64,000 nucleotides of DNA, taken from Parathalassolituus penaei. GTDB taxonomy: Bacteria > Pseudomonadota > Gammaproteobacteria > Pseudomonadales > Oceanobacteraceae. The DNA lies in assembly GCF_026626885.1 (NCBI RefSeq), contig NZ_JAPNOA010000028.1:62001-126000 (forward strand), in the 5' to 3' direction. A program made the translations under genes and the position numbers. This document shows, piece by piece, positions 28,609 to 38,520 of the stretch; the stretch's first letter is position 1, and every line of letters begins with the position of its first letter. The notes under the pieces are model-generated. The model ran no database searches and was not told the DNA's origin. It worked only from the letters and a program-made list of their open reading frames with translations.

Positions 28609-29557
28609 GCTGCAGCTTGTGGCGCAGTTCGGCGGGGTCCTTGCTGATGGCCATTTGGCCACTGTTACCCGGCTGTAACTGCTGGGCCTGATGTTGGCGG
28701 GTTAACAGGCGGCTGAGCCAGAAGCGCAGTGCGGCGGCCCGCAGAGCGTTATGCCAGTGGGCCTGTTCCAGCGCGTTAAACGGGCGAACCGACTGATAAC
28801 CGGCTAACAGGGCTTCACGTTCGGCCACTCGCCACTCGCCAGTCTTTTCACAACACCAGTCATTGGCGGTAATCGCCAGATCATAGATCCAGGCATCCTG
28901 ACAGGCGTTGTACAAATCCAGAATTGCGCCCAGTACCGGCTGCTCACCTTGCTGATCAAACAAGGCGTTATCGTGGAACATGTCGCCATGAATCCAGCCG
29001 TGTGGCAGTTGTAACCACTCACTGCGAATGGCCTGCTGATGGGCCAGTTCGTCGGCCAGCAGGGCCTGCTCGTCAGCGCTGATCTGGCTGCTGACCTGGG
29101 CTGGCATCTGCAACCACCAGTCGTAACCACGATTGTTCGGACGCTCCAGCAGCAGGCTGGTGCCCGCCAGATGTAACTGCGCCAGCGCCGCACCAATGGC
29201 ATGGCAATGGGCAAGAGCCGGACGTTCGACATGATCACCGGGCAGGCGATGGCAAATAATTGCCGGTTTCCCGGCCATTTCATGCAGCCATTGGCCACTG
29301 CGGTCGGCCAGAGGGCAGGGCACCGGCACCGGGCCGGTGTCGCCCAGATGGCGGGCGAACGCGACAAATTGTTCAACTTCTGCCGCCGGATGGTGCTCGA
29401 ACAGGGTCAGTACCAGCTGTTCCTGATCGGTGGTGACAAAATAGTTGGTGTTTTCGATACCGGCGGTAATGCCGCGGTATTCAACCAGCTGACCCAGTTC
29501 AAACCGGGCCAGCAGTTCGACCACTTCTGTGGCGCTCAGACTGGTGTAAACCGACAT
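28583..29557 (-). CDS. thrB: Homoserine kinase, APH-fold type
   Basis: A 324-residue enzyme that phosphorylates homoserine in threonine synthesis. It belongs to the same kinase superfamily as the convergent neighbour: N-terminal GITAGIENTNYFV nucleotide loop, WIHGDMFHDNALFD catalytic loop and ILDLYNACQDAWIYDLAI metal site. This is the Pseudomonas-type ThrB, not the GHMP-type of E. coli. It is 6 bp downstream of the DUF2782 gene, with polA divergent, the same order as in Pseudomonas. The tail-to-tail overlap with the thiamine kinase gene is 26 bp. Confidence 0.92.
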   Translation of the reverse strand: MSVYTSLSATEVVELLARFELGQLVEYRGITAGIENTNYFVTTDQEQLVLTLFEHHPAAEVEQFVAFARHLGDTGPVPVPCPLADRSGQWLHEMAGKPAIICHRLPGDHVERPALAHCHAIGAALAQLHLAGTSLLLERPNNRGYDWWLQMPAQVSSQISADEQALLADELAHQQAIRSEWLQLPHGWIHGDMFHDNALFDQQGEQPVLGAILDLYNACQDAWIYDLAITANDWCCEKTGEWRVAEREALLAGYQSVRPFNALEQAHWHNALRAAALRFWLSRLLTRQHQAQQLQPGNSGQMAISKDPAELRHKLQLRRQDSRD

Positions 29558-29563
29558 TCACAA

Positions 29564-29857
29564 TTACCAGCGGAAAATAACCCAGGACGGTACAACAATG
29601 TCCGGGTTGTCCTTGCGCATGAATTCAGTGCCTTCCGGGTTCGCTGGCACCAGGTAGTAGGTTGGGCCTTTTTTCGGCACAACCTTGATTTCCACCAGTT
29701 CGCCGTTGATGCGGAACTCGTAGAAGGTGTTATCGCCATCGTTACGGATGGTCACGGTTTCGCCGGTGATGTCTTCAGCCTGAACGGCTGGCACCAGCAG
29801 GGTGGTACTGCCCAGCGCCAGCAACAGGCTGGCAACCAGTACTCGGGAAGTCTTCAT
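29564..29857 (-). CDS. DUF2782 family periplasmic protein
   Basis: A 97-residue exported protein whose signal peptide ends at VQAED. The compact domain contains TVTIRNDGDNTFYEFRING and KVVPKKGPTYYLV. DUF2782 proteins have no known function but are regularly found between polA and thrB in Pseudomonas and relatives. The start at 29857 gives a clean signal peptide; the longer frame to 29917 adds an unlikely N-terminus. Confidence 0.85.
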   Translation of the reverse strand: MKTSRVLVASLLLALGSTTLLVPAVQAEDITGETVTIRNDGDNTFYEFRINGELVEIKVVPKKGPTYYLVPANPEGTEFMRKDNPDIVVPSWVIFRW

Positions 29858-29986
29858 GCTAGACTGCGCCTCATTCACAAAATTTACCGAACCACTGCAT
29901 GTCCGGCTCCGGAGCATTGTACGCCGCTGGCGCCCAATCCCCCAGTCTTCCGGCTATCCGGCATGCCCTGTCGCAAGGAATTCTCT

Positions 29987-32794
29987 ATGGCCAGGCCCGT
30001 CGTCCTGATTGATGGCTCTTCGTATCTGTTCCGGGCGTTCCATGCCCTGCCGCCGCTGACCAACCCGTCCGGCCTGCACACCAATGCCATCAAGGGTGTG
30101 ATCAGCATGATCCGCAAGCTGCAGAAGGATTATGCCGACGCCCAGCTGGTGGTGGTGTTCGACGCCAAGGGCAAGAGTTTCCGCAACGACATCTATGCCG
30201 ACTACAAGGCCCATCGCCCGCCGATGCCGGAAGAACTGCGCGAGCAGATTGCGCCGATTCACGCGATTATCCGCGCCATGGGCCTGCCGCTGCTGATCAT
30301 CGAAGGGGTTGAAGCCGACGACGTGATTGGCACCCTGGCCCGTCAGGCCGAAGCTCACGATTGTCAGGTGATTATCTCCACCGGTGACAAGGACATGGCG
30401 CAGCTGGTGGACGACCACGTCTCCCTGATCAACACCATGACCAACACCTTTATGGACGCCAGCGGGGTGGTGGAAAAGTTCGGAGTGCCACCGCAGCACA
30501 TCGTTGATTACCTGGCCCTGATGGGCGACAAGGTCGATAACATTCCGGGTGTGCCGGGCGTGGGCGAAAAAACCGCTGTTGGTCTGGTGGCTGGCCTCGG
30601 CAGCCTTGAAGACATCTACGCCAACCTCGACAAGGTCAAGGATCTCAGCTTCCGTGGCGCCAAAACCATGGCCGCCAAACTGGAAGAACACAAGGACGCC
30701 GCGCTGCTGTCGAAAGTGCTGGCGACCATCAAATGTGATGTGGCGCTGGAGCAGAACCTGTCCGAGCTGGTCAGCCAGCCGGCTGATATCAACGGTCTGC
30801 TGGAGCAGTTCCGCGAACTGGATTTCCGCAGCTGGGTAACTGAGTTACAAGCCGATGGCGCTCAGGCTGTTATCGCGCCAACAGCCAAAACCGCCAGCCC
30901 AGCCACCAGCAAAACGGCCAGTGCGGACAGCGCAGCCACTAAAACGGCCGCTGTTACCGAATTCCCGCCGGTGTTCAGTGGCGACGGTGAATATGAAATC
31001 GTGCTGGAACAAGCCGATTTCGACCGCTGGCTCGAAGCCCTGAAAAACGCCGAGCTGTTCGCCTTTGATACCGAAACCACCTCGCTCAACTATAAGGAAG
31101 CCCGCATTGTCGGGGTTTCGTTTGCCGTCGAAGCGGGCAAGGCGGCCTATGTGCCACTGGCGCACGACTATCTGGGCGCTCCGGCCCAGCTCGACCGTGA
31201 GACAGTGCTGGCGCAGCTGAAACCCTTGCTGGAAGACGAAGCTGTGAAAAAAGTCGGCCAGCATATGAAATACGACACCCACGTGCTGGCCAACCATGGC
31301 ATCCAGCTCAAGGGTGTGGCCTTTGATACTCAGCTCGAAAGTTACATCCTCGACTCGGTAGCCAGCCGTCACGATATGGACAGCCTGGCGCGCCACTATC
31401 TGGATTACACCACCACCAGTTTTGAAGACATTGCTGGCAAGGGTGCCAAACAACTGACCTTTAACCAGATCAACCTCGATCAGGCCGGTCCGTACGCCGC
31501 CGAAGATGCCGACATCACCCTGCGTCTGCACCAAACCCTGTGGCCGCGCCTGCAGGCCGAGGGCGCGCTGGCAGCGGTGTTCAGTGATATCGAAATGCAG
31601 GTCATGCCGGTACTGGCGAGCATGGAAAGCACCGGAGCCCTGATCGATGCCGACCAGTTGCACGAACTCAGCCAGCAGTTTGAACAGCGCCTGCAGCAGC
31701 TGGAGCAAAAAGCGCACGACGTTGCCGGTCAGGTGTTTAACCTCGGCTCGCCCAAACAGCTGGGCGAAATCCTGTTCGAAAAGCTCAGCCTGCCGGTGAA
31801 AAAGAAAACACCAAAAGGCGCACCGTCTACCGCCGAAGAAGTGCTGCAGGAACTGGCCGATGAAGGTTTTGAGCTGCCCGTATTACTCATGGAACACCGT
31901 GGCCTGTCGAAGTTAAAAAGCACCTATACCGACAAGCTGCCGACCATGATCAACGCGGTTACTGGTCGTGTGCACACCTCCTACCATCAGGCAGTGGCCG
32001 CCACCGGGCGTTTGTCATCGACCGAACCGAACCTGCAAAACATCCCGATTCGCAACGACGAAGGCCGCAAGATTCGCCAGGCGTTTGTGGCTCCGCAAGG
32101 CTACAAACTGGTGGCGGCGGACTATTCGCAGATCGAACTGCGGATTATGGCGCACCTGTCCGACGACGCTGGTCTGCTCAACGCCTTTGCGGGTGGCCAC
32201 GATGTGCACCGTGCTACCGCTGCTGAAGTGTTTGGGGTTGCCGAAGCCGAGGTCAGCTCCGACCAGCGCCGCAGCGCCAAGGCCATCAACTTCGGTCTGA
32301 TCTACGGCATGTCGGCGTTTGGTCTGGCCAAACAGCTCGGTATTGGTCGTGGTGAAGCCCAGGATTATGTAAACCTGTACTTCCAGCGGTATCCGGGTGT
32401 GAAAGACTACATGGACCGCACTCGCGAACAGGCCAAGGAGCTGGGTTATGTCGAAACCATCTTCGGCCGTCGTTTGTACCTGCCGGAAATTGGCTCCCGT
32501 AACGCCGCTATGCGCCAGCACGCTGAACGCACCGCGATCAACGCGCCGATGCAGGGCTCGGCTGCTGACATCATCAAACGCGCCATGATCAAGGTGGCGC
32601 AGTGGCTGCCGGAATCGGGTTTTGACGCCCGCCTGATCATGCAGGTACACGACGAACTGGTGCTGGAAGTCAAAGACGATCAGGCCGAAGCCTTTGCGGC
32701 GGCGCTGAAGCAGCAGATGGAACAGGCCGCCGAGCTGAAAGTGCCGTTGGTGGTCGAAGCCGGAATCGGCATCAACTGGGACGAAGCGCATTGA
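29987..32794 (+). CDS. polA: DNA polymerase I
   Basis: A 935-residue DNA polymerase I with all three activities. The 5'-3' exonuclease spans about 1-290 (LIDGSSYLFRAFHALPPL, GDKDMAQLV, GDKVDNIPGVPGVGEKTA). The 3'-5' exonuclease has DTETTS from Asp361 and YDTHVLANHG. The polymerase has motif A DYSQIELRIMAHL (Asp712), motif B KAINFGLIYGMSAFGL and motif C VHDELVLEV (Asp889). A low-complexity Ala/Thr/Lys linker lies at about 295-325. AAGGAA is 6 nt before the ATG at 29987; the reading frame is open further upstream without meaning. In Pseudomonas polA adjoins engB, but here a 6-kb island follows. Confidence 0.98.
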   Translation: MARPVVLIDGSSYLFRAFHALPPLTNPSGLHTNAIKGVISMIRKLQKDYADAQLVVVFDAKGKSFRNDIYADYKAHRPPMPEELREQIAPIHAIIRAMGLPLLIIEGVEADDVIGTLARQAEAHDCQVIISTGDKDMAQLVDDHVSLINTMTNTFMDASGVVEKFGVPPQHIVDYLALMGDKVDNIPGVPGVGEKTAVGLVAGLGSLEDIYANLDKVKDLSFRGAKTMAAKLEEHKDAALLSKVLATIKCDVALEQNLSELVSQPADINGLLEQFRELDFRSWVTELQADGAQAVIAPTAKTASPATSKTASADSAATKTAAVTEFPPVFSGDGEYEIVLEQADFDRWLEALKNAELFAFDTETTSLNYKEARIVGVSFAVEAGKAAYVPLAHDYLGAPAQLDRETVLAQLKPLLEDEAVKKVGQHMKYDTHVLANHGIQLKGVAFDTQLESYILDSVASRHDMDSLARHYLDYTTTSFEDIAGKGAKQLTFNQINLDQAGPYAAEDADITLRLHQTLWPRLQAEGALAAVFSDIEMQVMPVLASMESTGALIDADQLHELSQQFEQRLQQLEQKAHDVAGQVFNLGSPKQLGEILFEKLSLPVKKKTPKGAPSTAEEVLQELADEGFELPVLLMEHRGLSKLKSTYTDKLPTMINAVTGRVHTSYHQAVAATGRLSSTEPNLQNIPIRNDEGRKIRQAFVAPQGYKLVAADYSQIELRIMAHLSDDAGLLNAFAGGHDVHRATAAEVFGVAEAEVSSDQRRSAKAINFGLIYGMSAFGLAKQLGIGRGEAQDYVNLYFQRYPGVKDYMDRTREQAKELGYVETIFGRRLYLPEIGSRNAAMRQHAERTAINAPMQGSAADIIKRAMIKVAQWLPESGFDARLIMQVHDELVLEVKDDQAEAFAAALKQQMEQAAELKVPLVVEAGIGINWDEAH

Positions 32795-32866
32795 TGGGGC
32801 AGACTGCGGACTCAATTAAACTGACATAATGGATTGGCTGATAACACGAATCGACAGGGTGGAAGA

Positions 32867-35762
32867 GTGGCTCAGAAGTTTCCGATTACCAAAGCAAGTA
32901 CTTCGCTTATTGGTTGACTCAGGCGGGTCAGCAGCAGGATCGCATCTCCAAAACCATGGCGTCTGCGCGTGTCGATATGAACCCTCATCAGGTGGATGCC
33001 GCCTGTTTTGCCTTGAAGTCGCCGCTCCAGAAGGGGGTGTTGCTGGCGGATGAGGTCGGACTGGGTAAAACCATCGAGGCCAGCCTGGTTATTGCCCAGA
33101 AATGGGCGGAGCATAAACGCAATATTCTGCTGGTCGTTCCGGCCTCATTGAGGAAGCAATGGTCCCAGGAACTGGCTGAAAAATTTGAGCTGCCTTCCAT
33201 CATTATCGATAGCAAGATCGCGGCCGATCTCAAAAAGGGCGGGGTCAATAATCCGTTCCGGCAAGAGGATCAAATCGTCATCGCCTCTTACGAATATGTC
33301 GCTCGCCAGAAAGATCGCTGCCGCTTGATTGACTGGCATCTGGTGGTGCTGGATGAAGCTCACAAGCTTCGTAACCTGTACCAGAAAAAAGGCAGTCAGC
33401 GTGCCAAAGACATCGTCGCCGCGACCGATGGCACCGACTTCCGCTTGTTGCTGTCCGCGACACCGATCCAGAATAACCTGATGGAGTTGTATGGTCTTAG
33501 CAAGGTCATTGATGAACATTACTTCGGTGACGAAAAGTCGTTTCGCTCCGCGTACATCAATCGTCGTAACGACGCAGCCGACCTTCAGGATCTGAAAGAA
33601 CGGATCGAGCCCCTGTGTCATCGCACCCTGCGTCGTCAGGTCCAGGAAGAAGGCGGAATCAACTTTACCCGTCGTTATTCGTTGACCCAGGACTTTACCC
33701 CATCGGATGACGAATGGCAGTTATACCGGCAGTTTTCCGAATACCTGCAAGACTCCCAATCGCTGGCCATTGCGCCGCAAGCCCGGCAGCTGGTGTGTAT
33801 GGGCTTGCGCAAGATTCTGGCATCGTCTTCGTTTGCCATTGCCGGAACCCTGGAAACCATGATCCGACGCCTGACCCTGGAGCGTCAGGAGGTGCTGGAC
33901 GAAAGTCTGCTGGACGATCTGGAAGAGGCTGATGACTGGCTGGATGCCGGATTTTCCGGTGACGACGACCATGAGAACGACAGGGACGGTCTGGCCAGTC
34001 CATCATCGGAGCGGTTGGGTTCAGACATGGAGCCTCATGCCAGGGCACAACGCCTGGCTCAGGAAATTGAGCAGCTGCAAGACTTCCGGACTCTGGCAAC
34101 CGGCATCTCCAGCAATGCCAAGGGAAGCGCCCTGCTGACCGTGCTGGATAAGGCTCTGACCATGACCGATAGCCTCGGTGGCCAGCGCAAAGCGGTGGTC
34201 TTTACGGAGTCTTGCCGCACCCAGATGTATCTGCACAGCTGCTGGAAGCCAATGGCTTTGCAGGCAAAACCGTTCTTCTGAATGGCACCAACAAGGATGC
34301 CAGCTCCAGCGCTATTTATCAGCGCTGGAAAAGTCGGCATCTGCATTCCGGGCGTATCAGTGGTTCCAGAACCGCTGATATGAAAGCCGCCATTGTTGAA
34401 CATTTTCGCAGCGACGAAGCGCAGATTCTGATTTCCACCGAAGCCGGTGGCGAAGGTATCAACCTGCAGTTCTGCTCGGTTCTGATCAACTATGATCTGC
34501 CCTGGAATCCACAGAAAGTGGAACAGCGTATCGGCCGGGTCCATCGTTATGGCCAGAAAAATGACGTCGTGGTGGTGAACTTTGTTAACGGTAAAAACCC
34601 GGCGGATCAACGTGTGTTTCAGTTACTGAATGAAAAACTGAATCTGTTCGAAGGTGTCTTTGGGGCATCGGATCAGATTCTGGGCGCTATATCCGGCAAC
34701 ATTGATATTGAGAAGCGCATCTTTGCTATTTTCCAGAACTGTCGAAGTGACGAGGACATAGAGCGCGAATTTGATCGCCTGCAAGCCGACATGGCGCCCT
34801 TGCTCGAAGTTAAAGAAGAAAATGCCCGTCAGGCACTGCTGGATCACTTTGATCGTGACGTAGTGTCCAACCTGAAAACGTTGCGCGATGAGAGTAACGA
34901 CTTCCTGCGAGAGTACGAACAGGTCCTGCTTGATCTGGCCTCTGCCGAGCTGGCGGATGCCGAGATTGGCCGCAATCATTTTTATTATGACGGCAGGCGC
35001 TTTGATCTGAGCTGGGCCAATGTCCAGAGCCATGACTCCGAATTTTTCCGGCTGCAGGCCAATGAACATCACCTGGCCTGGGAACTGATCCGGCGCGCCC
35101 GGCAGAGGTCTCTGCAGCCTGCCCGCTTGCAGTTTCATCATGAGCAGTTGCAGGGCCAATACGCCGACCTTCAACCCTGGCAGGGTCAGCGAGGAACCCT
35201 GCAGCTGGTTAATCTTTGCTTTTCCTTTAACCATGGGAAATCGCAGGAAACTCATCTGCTGGTTCTGGCCACCACTCACGATGGCCAGCATTTGCCACTA
35301 AAAACCGCGGAGCACCTGTTACGGGTTCCGGTAGCGGCTGTTGTTCCTCTGGAATATGTTGATGATTCAATATTCCAGGGCTGGCTGAACTTCGAGCAGG
35401 AGCGTTACCGCCGCCAAACCGAGCAACAACTGGACGAATATCTGGAGCAGGAAAGCTACAAGCTGGAACGCTGGGCCGAAGATAAACGCAAGGCATTGAT
35501 GTGCGAAGTCGACGAGCTGGATGACAGGATCAAAGCCTTCAAAAAAGAATCCCGCAGCCTGCCTTCTACCAGGGAAAAAGTCGAAGCCAAAAAACACCTG
35601 CGAAAACTGGAACGCCAACGTGACTATGCCCTGAGCCGCTACCATCAGGCCAAAAAAGACATCGAACAACAGGAAGACGAACTGCTGGACGATGTCAGTG
35701 CCAGACTGGAACTGAACAGCCGTGCCGAGGTGCTGTTTACCATCGAATGGGAACTGCGATAA
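32867..35762 (+). pseudogene. RapA/SNF2-like helicase, apparently frameshifted twice
   Basis: Encodes a large SF2 helicase of the RapA/HepA-like type: motif I ADEVGLGKTIEA, II VLDEAH, III LLSATPIQN, and C-terminal STEAGGEGINLQ with QRIGRVHRYGQ. The coding signal changes frame twice. A start GTG at 32867 with a good ribosome site gives MAQKF, but DYQSKYFAYWLT continues in the next frame from about 32881. Near 34238 VVFTESCRTQMYL runs out of frame and continues as QLLEANGFAGKTVLLNGTN to 35762. Each fits loss of about one base. The C-terminus is a charged coiled coil. Either the gene is inactive or the assembly has errors. It heads the island. Confidence 0.8.
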
Positions 35763-35826
35763 TACGCGGTCTGGACTGCGGCAAGTTCGCAATGTTTATC
35801 TGAATCGCGTCACGAGAGCTGCTGCC

Positions 35827-37107
35827 ATGATTAGCCGAGAACAACTGGCCAAAGATCTGCTGTATTACGTTCGACTGGGAGAAGACTCCAGCATCAAATT
35901 CAAGGCGGTGCTGTTTTCTTCGGATAACGGTAAGGGCAACAAGCCGGTCGCTCCGGATAAAGACAAACTGGCCAACGAAATTGCCGCTTTCGCCAATGGC
36001 ATGGGTGGGCGCATGGTGCTGGGGGTCAACGATAAAACCCGCGATGTTGAAGGTATCGACGATGACAAGGTTGCGATGACTGAAGAATGGATCGTAACCA
36101 TCAGCCAGCAAAAGATTGATCCACCGGTACGTATCCACACTCGTCGGGTGCAACTGCCGAACCGCGCAGGTGACATGAAAACCGTCATCTGTGTGGATAT
36201 TCCACGCAGCATTTCGGTACATCAGAGCGCCGGTCGTTACTACCAGCGTATTGGTTCCACCAAGCAGGAAATGCGGCCGGATGTGCTGGCGCGCCTGTTT
36301 CAGCAACGCTCCCAGTCACGCCTGATCCGCTTTGATGAAACCCTGGTGACTGATACCAGCCTGGAGAATATTGACCCCGGCCTCAAACAGCGTTTCCTGC
36401 GTACCGGCACCCCGGAGCATCAGCAGTTTCGCAAATTGCACCTGACCGCCGAAGATGACTTTACCCCGCTTGACTCGCCAGAGCGCTGGGGCTTGTCGTT
36501 ATGCGGCGTGCTGTTGCTGACCGCCAACCCGACGGAATGGCTCAGCAACGCTTACATTCAATGTGTTGCCTACTCGGGACGCGAACGCGACGCCAACGAC
36601 CAGCTCGACGCCCAGGATCAAAGCGGCCCTCTGGATCAGCAAATCAACGCAGCCTTCGATTTTGTGCGCCGTAATATGCGGGTTGCTGCCACCAAGGAAA
36701 TTGGCCGTATCGATATTCCCCAATACGATCTGGGCGCTGTGTTCGAAGCGATCGTTAACGCCGTCGCTCACCGCGACTATTCCATGACGGGGCGACGTAT
36801 CCGTTTGCACCTGTTTGCCGATCGTCTGGAACTGTTCAGCCCCGGCGCATTGCCCAACAGCCTGACCCTCGACGGCCTGATGGAAAACACCGTTACCCGT
36901 AACGAAGCGCTGGTCAGTTTACTCAGTCGTTATTACAGCGCTCGGGAAGAAACGGGTCGGCAAGCCCTTATTGAGCGACGTGGCGAAGGCGTTCCGAAAA
37001 TTATCAACAACAGCCTCCGACTCAGTGGCCGGGAACCGCAGTACCAGCTGATTGATGACGAACTTAAATTGACCATTTGGGCTGCTCACAAGGACATTCA
37101 TTCATGA
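35827..37107 (+). CDS. AlbA_2 (Schlafen-type) plus HATPase-like protein of the defence island
   Basis: A 426-residue protein. The N-terminal AlbA_2 domain contains IKFKAV and NEIAAFANGMGGRMVLGV, a nucleic-acid or nucleotide-binding fold. The C-terminal part resembles the HATPase_c_4 segment, with AVFEAIVNAVAHRDYSMTGRRIRLHLFADRLELFSPG and GEGVPKII. Such proteins are often annotated as transcriptional regulators but recur beside restriction-modification and helicase genes. The ATG at 35827 is the likely start; the open frame from 35722 overlaps the helicase. Its stop overlaps the next gene by ATGA, so they are coupled. The domain call is confident; the role in defence is inference. Confidence 0.75.
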   Translation: MISREQLAKDLLYYVRLGEDSSIKFKAVLFSSDNGKGNKPVAPDKDKLANEIAAFANGMGGRMVLGVNDKTRDVEGIDDDKVAMTEEWIVTISQQKIDPPVRIHTRRVQLPNRAGDMKTVICVDIPRSISVHQSAGRYYQRIGSTKQEMRPDVLARLFQQRSQSRLIRFDETLVTDTSLENIDPGLKQRFLRTGTPEHQQFRKLHLTAEDDFTPLDSPERWGLSLCGVLLLTANPTEWLSNAYIQCVAYSGRERDANDQLDAQDQSGPLDQQINAAFDFVRRNMRVAATKEIGRIDIPQYDLGAVFEAIVNAVAHRDYSMTGRRIRLHLFADRLELFSPGALPNSLTLDGLMENTVTRNEALVSLLSRYYSAREETGRQALIERRGEGVPKIINNSLRLSGREPQYQLIDDELKLTIWAAHKDIHS

Positions 37108-38501
37108 GTCTGCATACCCGGCTGCAATCGCTGAAAAAAAATGAACTGATCCAGTTGATCAAGGATATAGCCAGTCTCGATCCTGCTGTAGAGGAGATGA
37201 TCCATGCTTTGATCAAACCGGTGGCGGACACACAGGAGTCAGAGTCGTTGTTCAAAGATGATCTGCCAGATCTGATTTTGCACGAGCTGGACTGTTGGCA
37301 AAACATGGCAAACGACCGCAGGCCGCGACGCAGTTCAGCATCAGACCTCCAGGCTCTTCATCGTTTACTTGATCAGATCAGCACCTTGTCTGATCAGCTG
37401 CAGGCTTTTAAGTGCATTGAACGCTTTTTGCAGCTGCAACATACCTTGTTTGCCCGCATGAATGATTCTGACGGCATGTTATTGGATCTTTTTGGCGACG
37501 CAGCGGATCTGTGGCTGGATATCGCTACCCGACTGCGCAAGATCCATCCGCAATCCATTGATTGGCAGGAGCGCGTTACCTACCACTTTGAGCATAACCC
37601 CTTCGGTTGTCTTGACCAGCTACTTCCCAACTCGGGCGGTTTGCTGAGCGTGGCTGAACTGCAACAGCTGGCATGGCGATTTGAAAAAGACCTTCGTGCA
37701 TCTATCCGGAACTCGAACGCAGTAGATGATACGTCTCTCGATGAACTGAGTACGGCGATGATCGGGTTGCAGTCAGTTGGAATGGCCCTCAAAGACTTCT
37801 CGCTGGTTGAAAAATCCGTATTACTGTCTGGAATAAAACCCAACGACGAGCAATTGACCGTGTTGGTGCATACGGCGATTGCGCTGGGATCTCGTGAGCG
37901 AGCGGAATACTGGCTCAGACCTGAACACTGGCAAATGCAGCAGCAACGACAAGAAGCAGAAAAGCTGCTGCAGGTTGCGCAGGCTGTTGCGTGTGATGCC
38001 GATGAGATTTGGCATGATTTCGAGCGCGATCCGGAAACTGGCGTTTTGCTCTCATGGTGGGAACGAGTGGATGAGGAAACTCGCAAGGCCAGACAACCCG
38101 TGATCAACAAACATATACGGCAGCATTCTCTGTTAAGTGAAGCGGTGGATATGGCGATCGTCACCGGCAATTATCCGTTGGCGGCTGAGATCATGATTCA
38201 GCAAGACAAAGACATGGACCGCCTGCGTTATGCACAGGTACACATCTGGCGGGAAGTATTTGAGTATAGCCAATACTGGTTGGCAGCAGCGCTGTGTTAT
38301 CGGATTCTGATTGATGACATTCTTCGTAATAGCCGAACCGCGGGTTATGCCCAGGCCGCCGGGTATTTGCTTAACGAGCAGAAACTGGCAAAACGTATCA
38401 AACGTTATGCGCAGCATCCGAATGACAAGAGCTATCTGGCGCAATTAAAAGATCAACACGGCCGCAAGAAAAGTTTCTGGAAGCATGTGCCGGGCTTGTA
38501 A
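37104..38501 (+). CDS. Unrecognised helical protein of the defence island
   Basis: A 465-residue, mostly alpha-helical protein with no motif I recognise. Leu/Ala-rich amphipathic helices recur, and the C-terminal third (AEIMIQQDKDMDRLRYAQVHIWREVFEYSQYWLAAALCYRIL) looks like helical-repeat (TPR or HEAT-like) structure. A basic tail ends HGRKKSFWKHVPGL. No signal peptide or membrane segment is seen. The ATG at 37104 overlaps the previous stop (ATGA) and AAGGAC lies upstream, so it is translated with the AlbA_2 gene. It precedes the type III restriction-modification remnant by 19 bp. No function is assigned. Confidence 0.7.
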   Translation: MSLHTRLQSLKKNELIQLIKDIASLDPAVEEMIHALIKPVADTQESESLFKDDLPDLILHELDCWQNMANDRRPRRSSASDLQALHRLLDQISTLSDQLQAFKCIERFLQLQHTLFARMNDSDGMLLDLFGDAADLWLDIATRLRKIHPQSIDWQERVTYHFEHNPFGCLDQLLPNSGGLLSVAELQQLAWRFEKDLRASIRNSNAVDDTSLDELSTAMIGLQSVGMALKDFSLVEKSVLLSGIKPNDEQLTVLVHTAIALGSRERAEYWLRPEHWQMQQQRQEAEKLLQVAQAVACDADEIWHDFERDPETGVLLSWWERVDEETRKARQPVINKHIRQHSLLSEAVDMAIVTGNYPLAAEIMIQQDKDMDRLRYAQVHIWREVFEYSQYWLAAALCYRILIDDILRNSRTAGYAQAAGYLLNEQKLAKRIKRYAQHPNDKSYLAQLKDQHGRKKSFWKHVPGL

Positions 38502-38520
38502 TTCAGGAAATGGATTGATT

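Noticed and set aside
29201-29986. N-terminal extension of DNA polymerase I
   Set aside because: The frame is open upstream, but it runs antisense through thrB and DUF2782. The ATG at 29987 has AAGGAA upstream and matches the family start.
34200-34281. Programmed ribosomal frameshift in the helicase
   Set aside because: There is no slippery heptamer or adjacent stimulatory structure, and a second frame break near the start makes decay or sequence error more likely.
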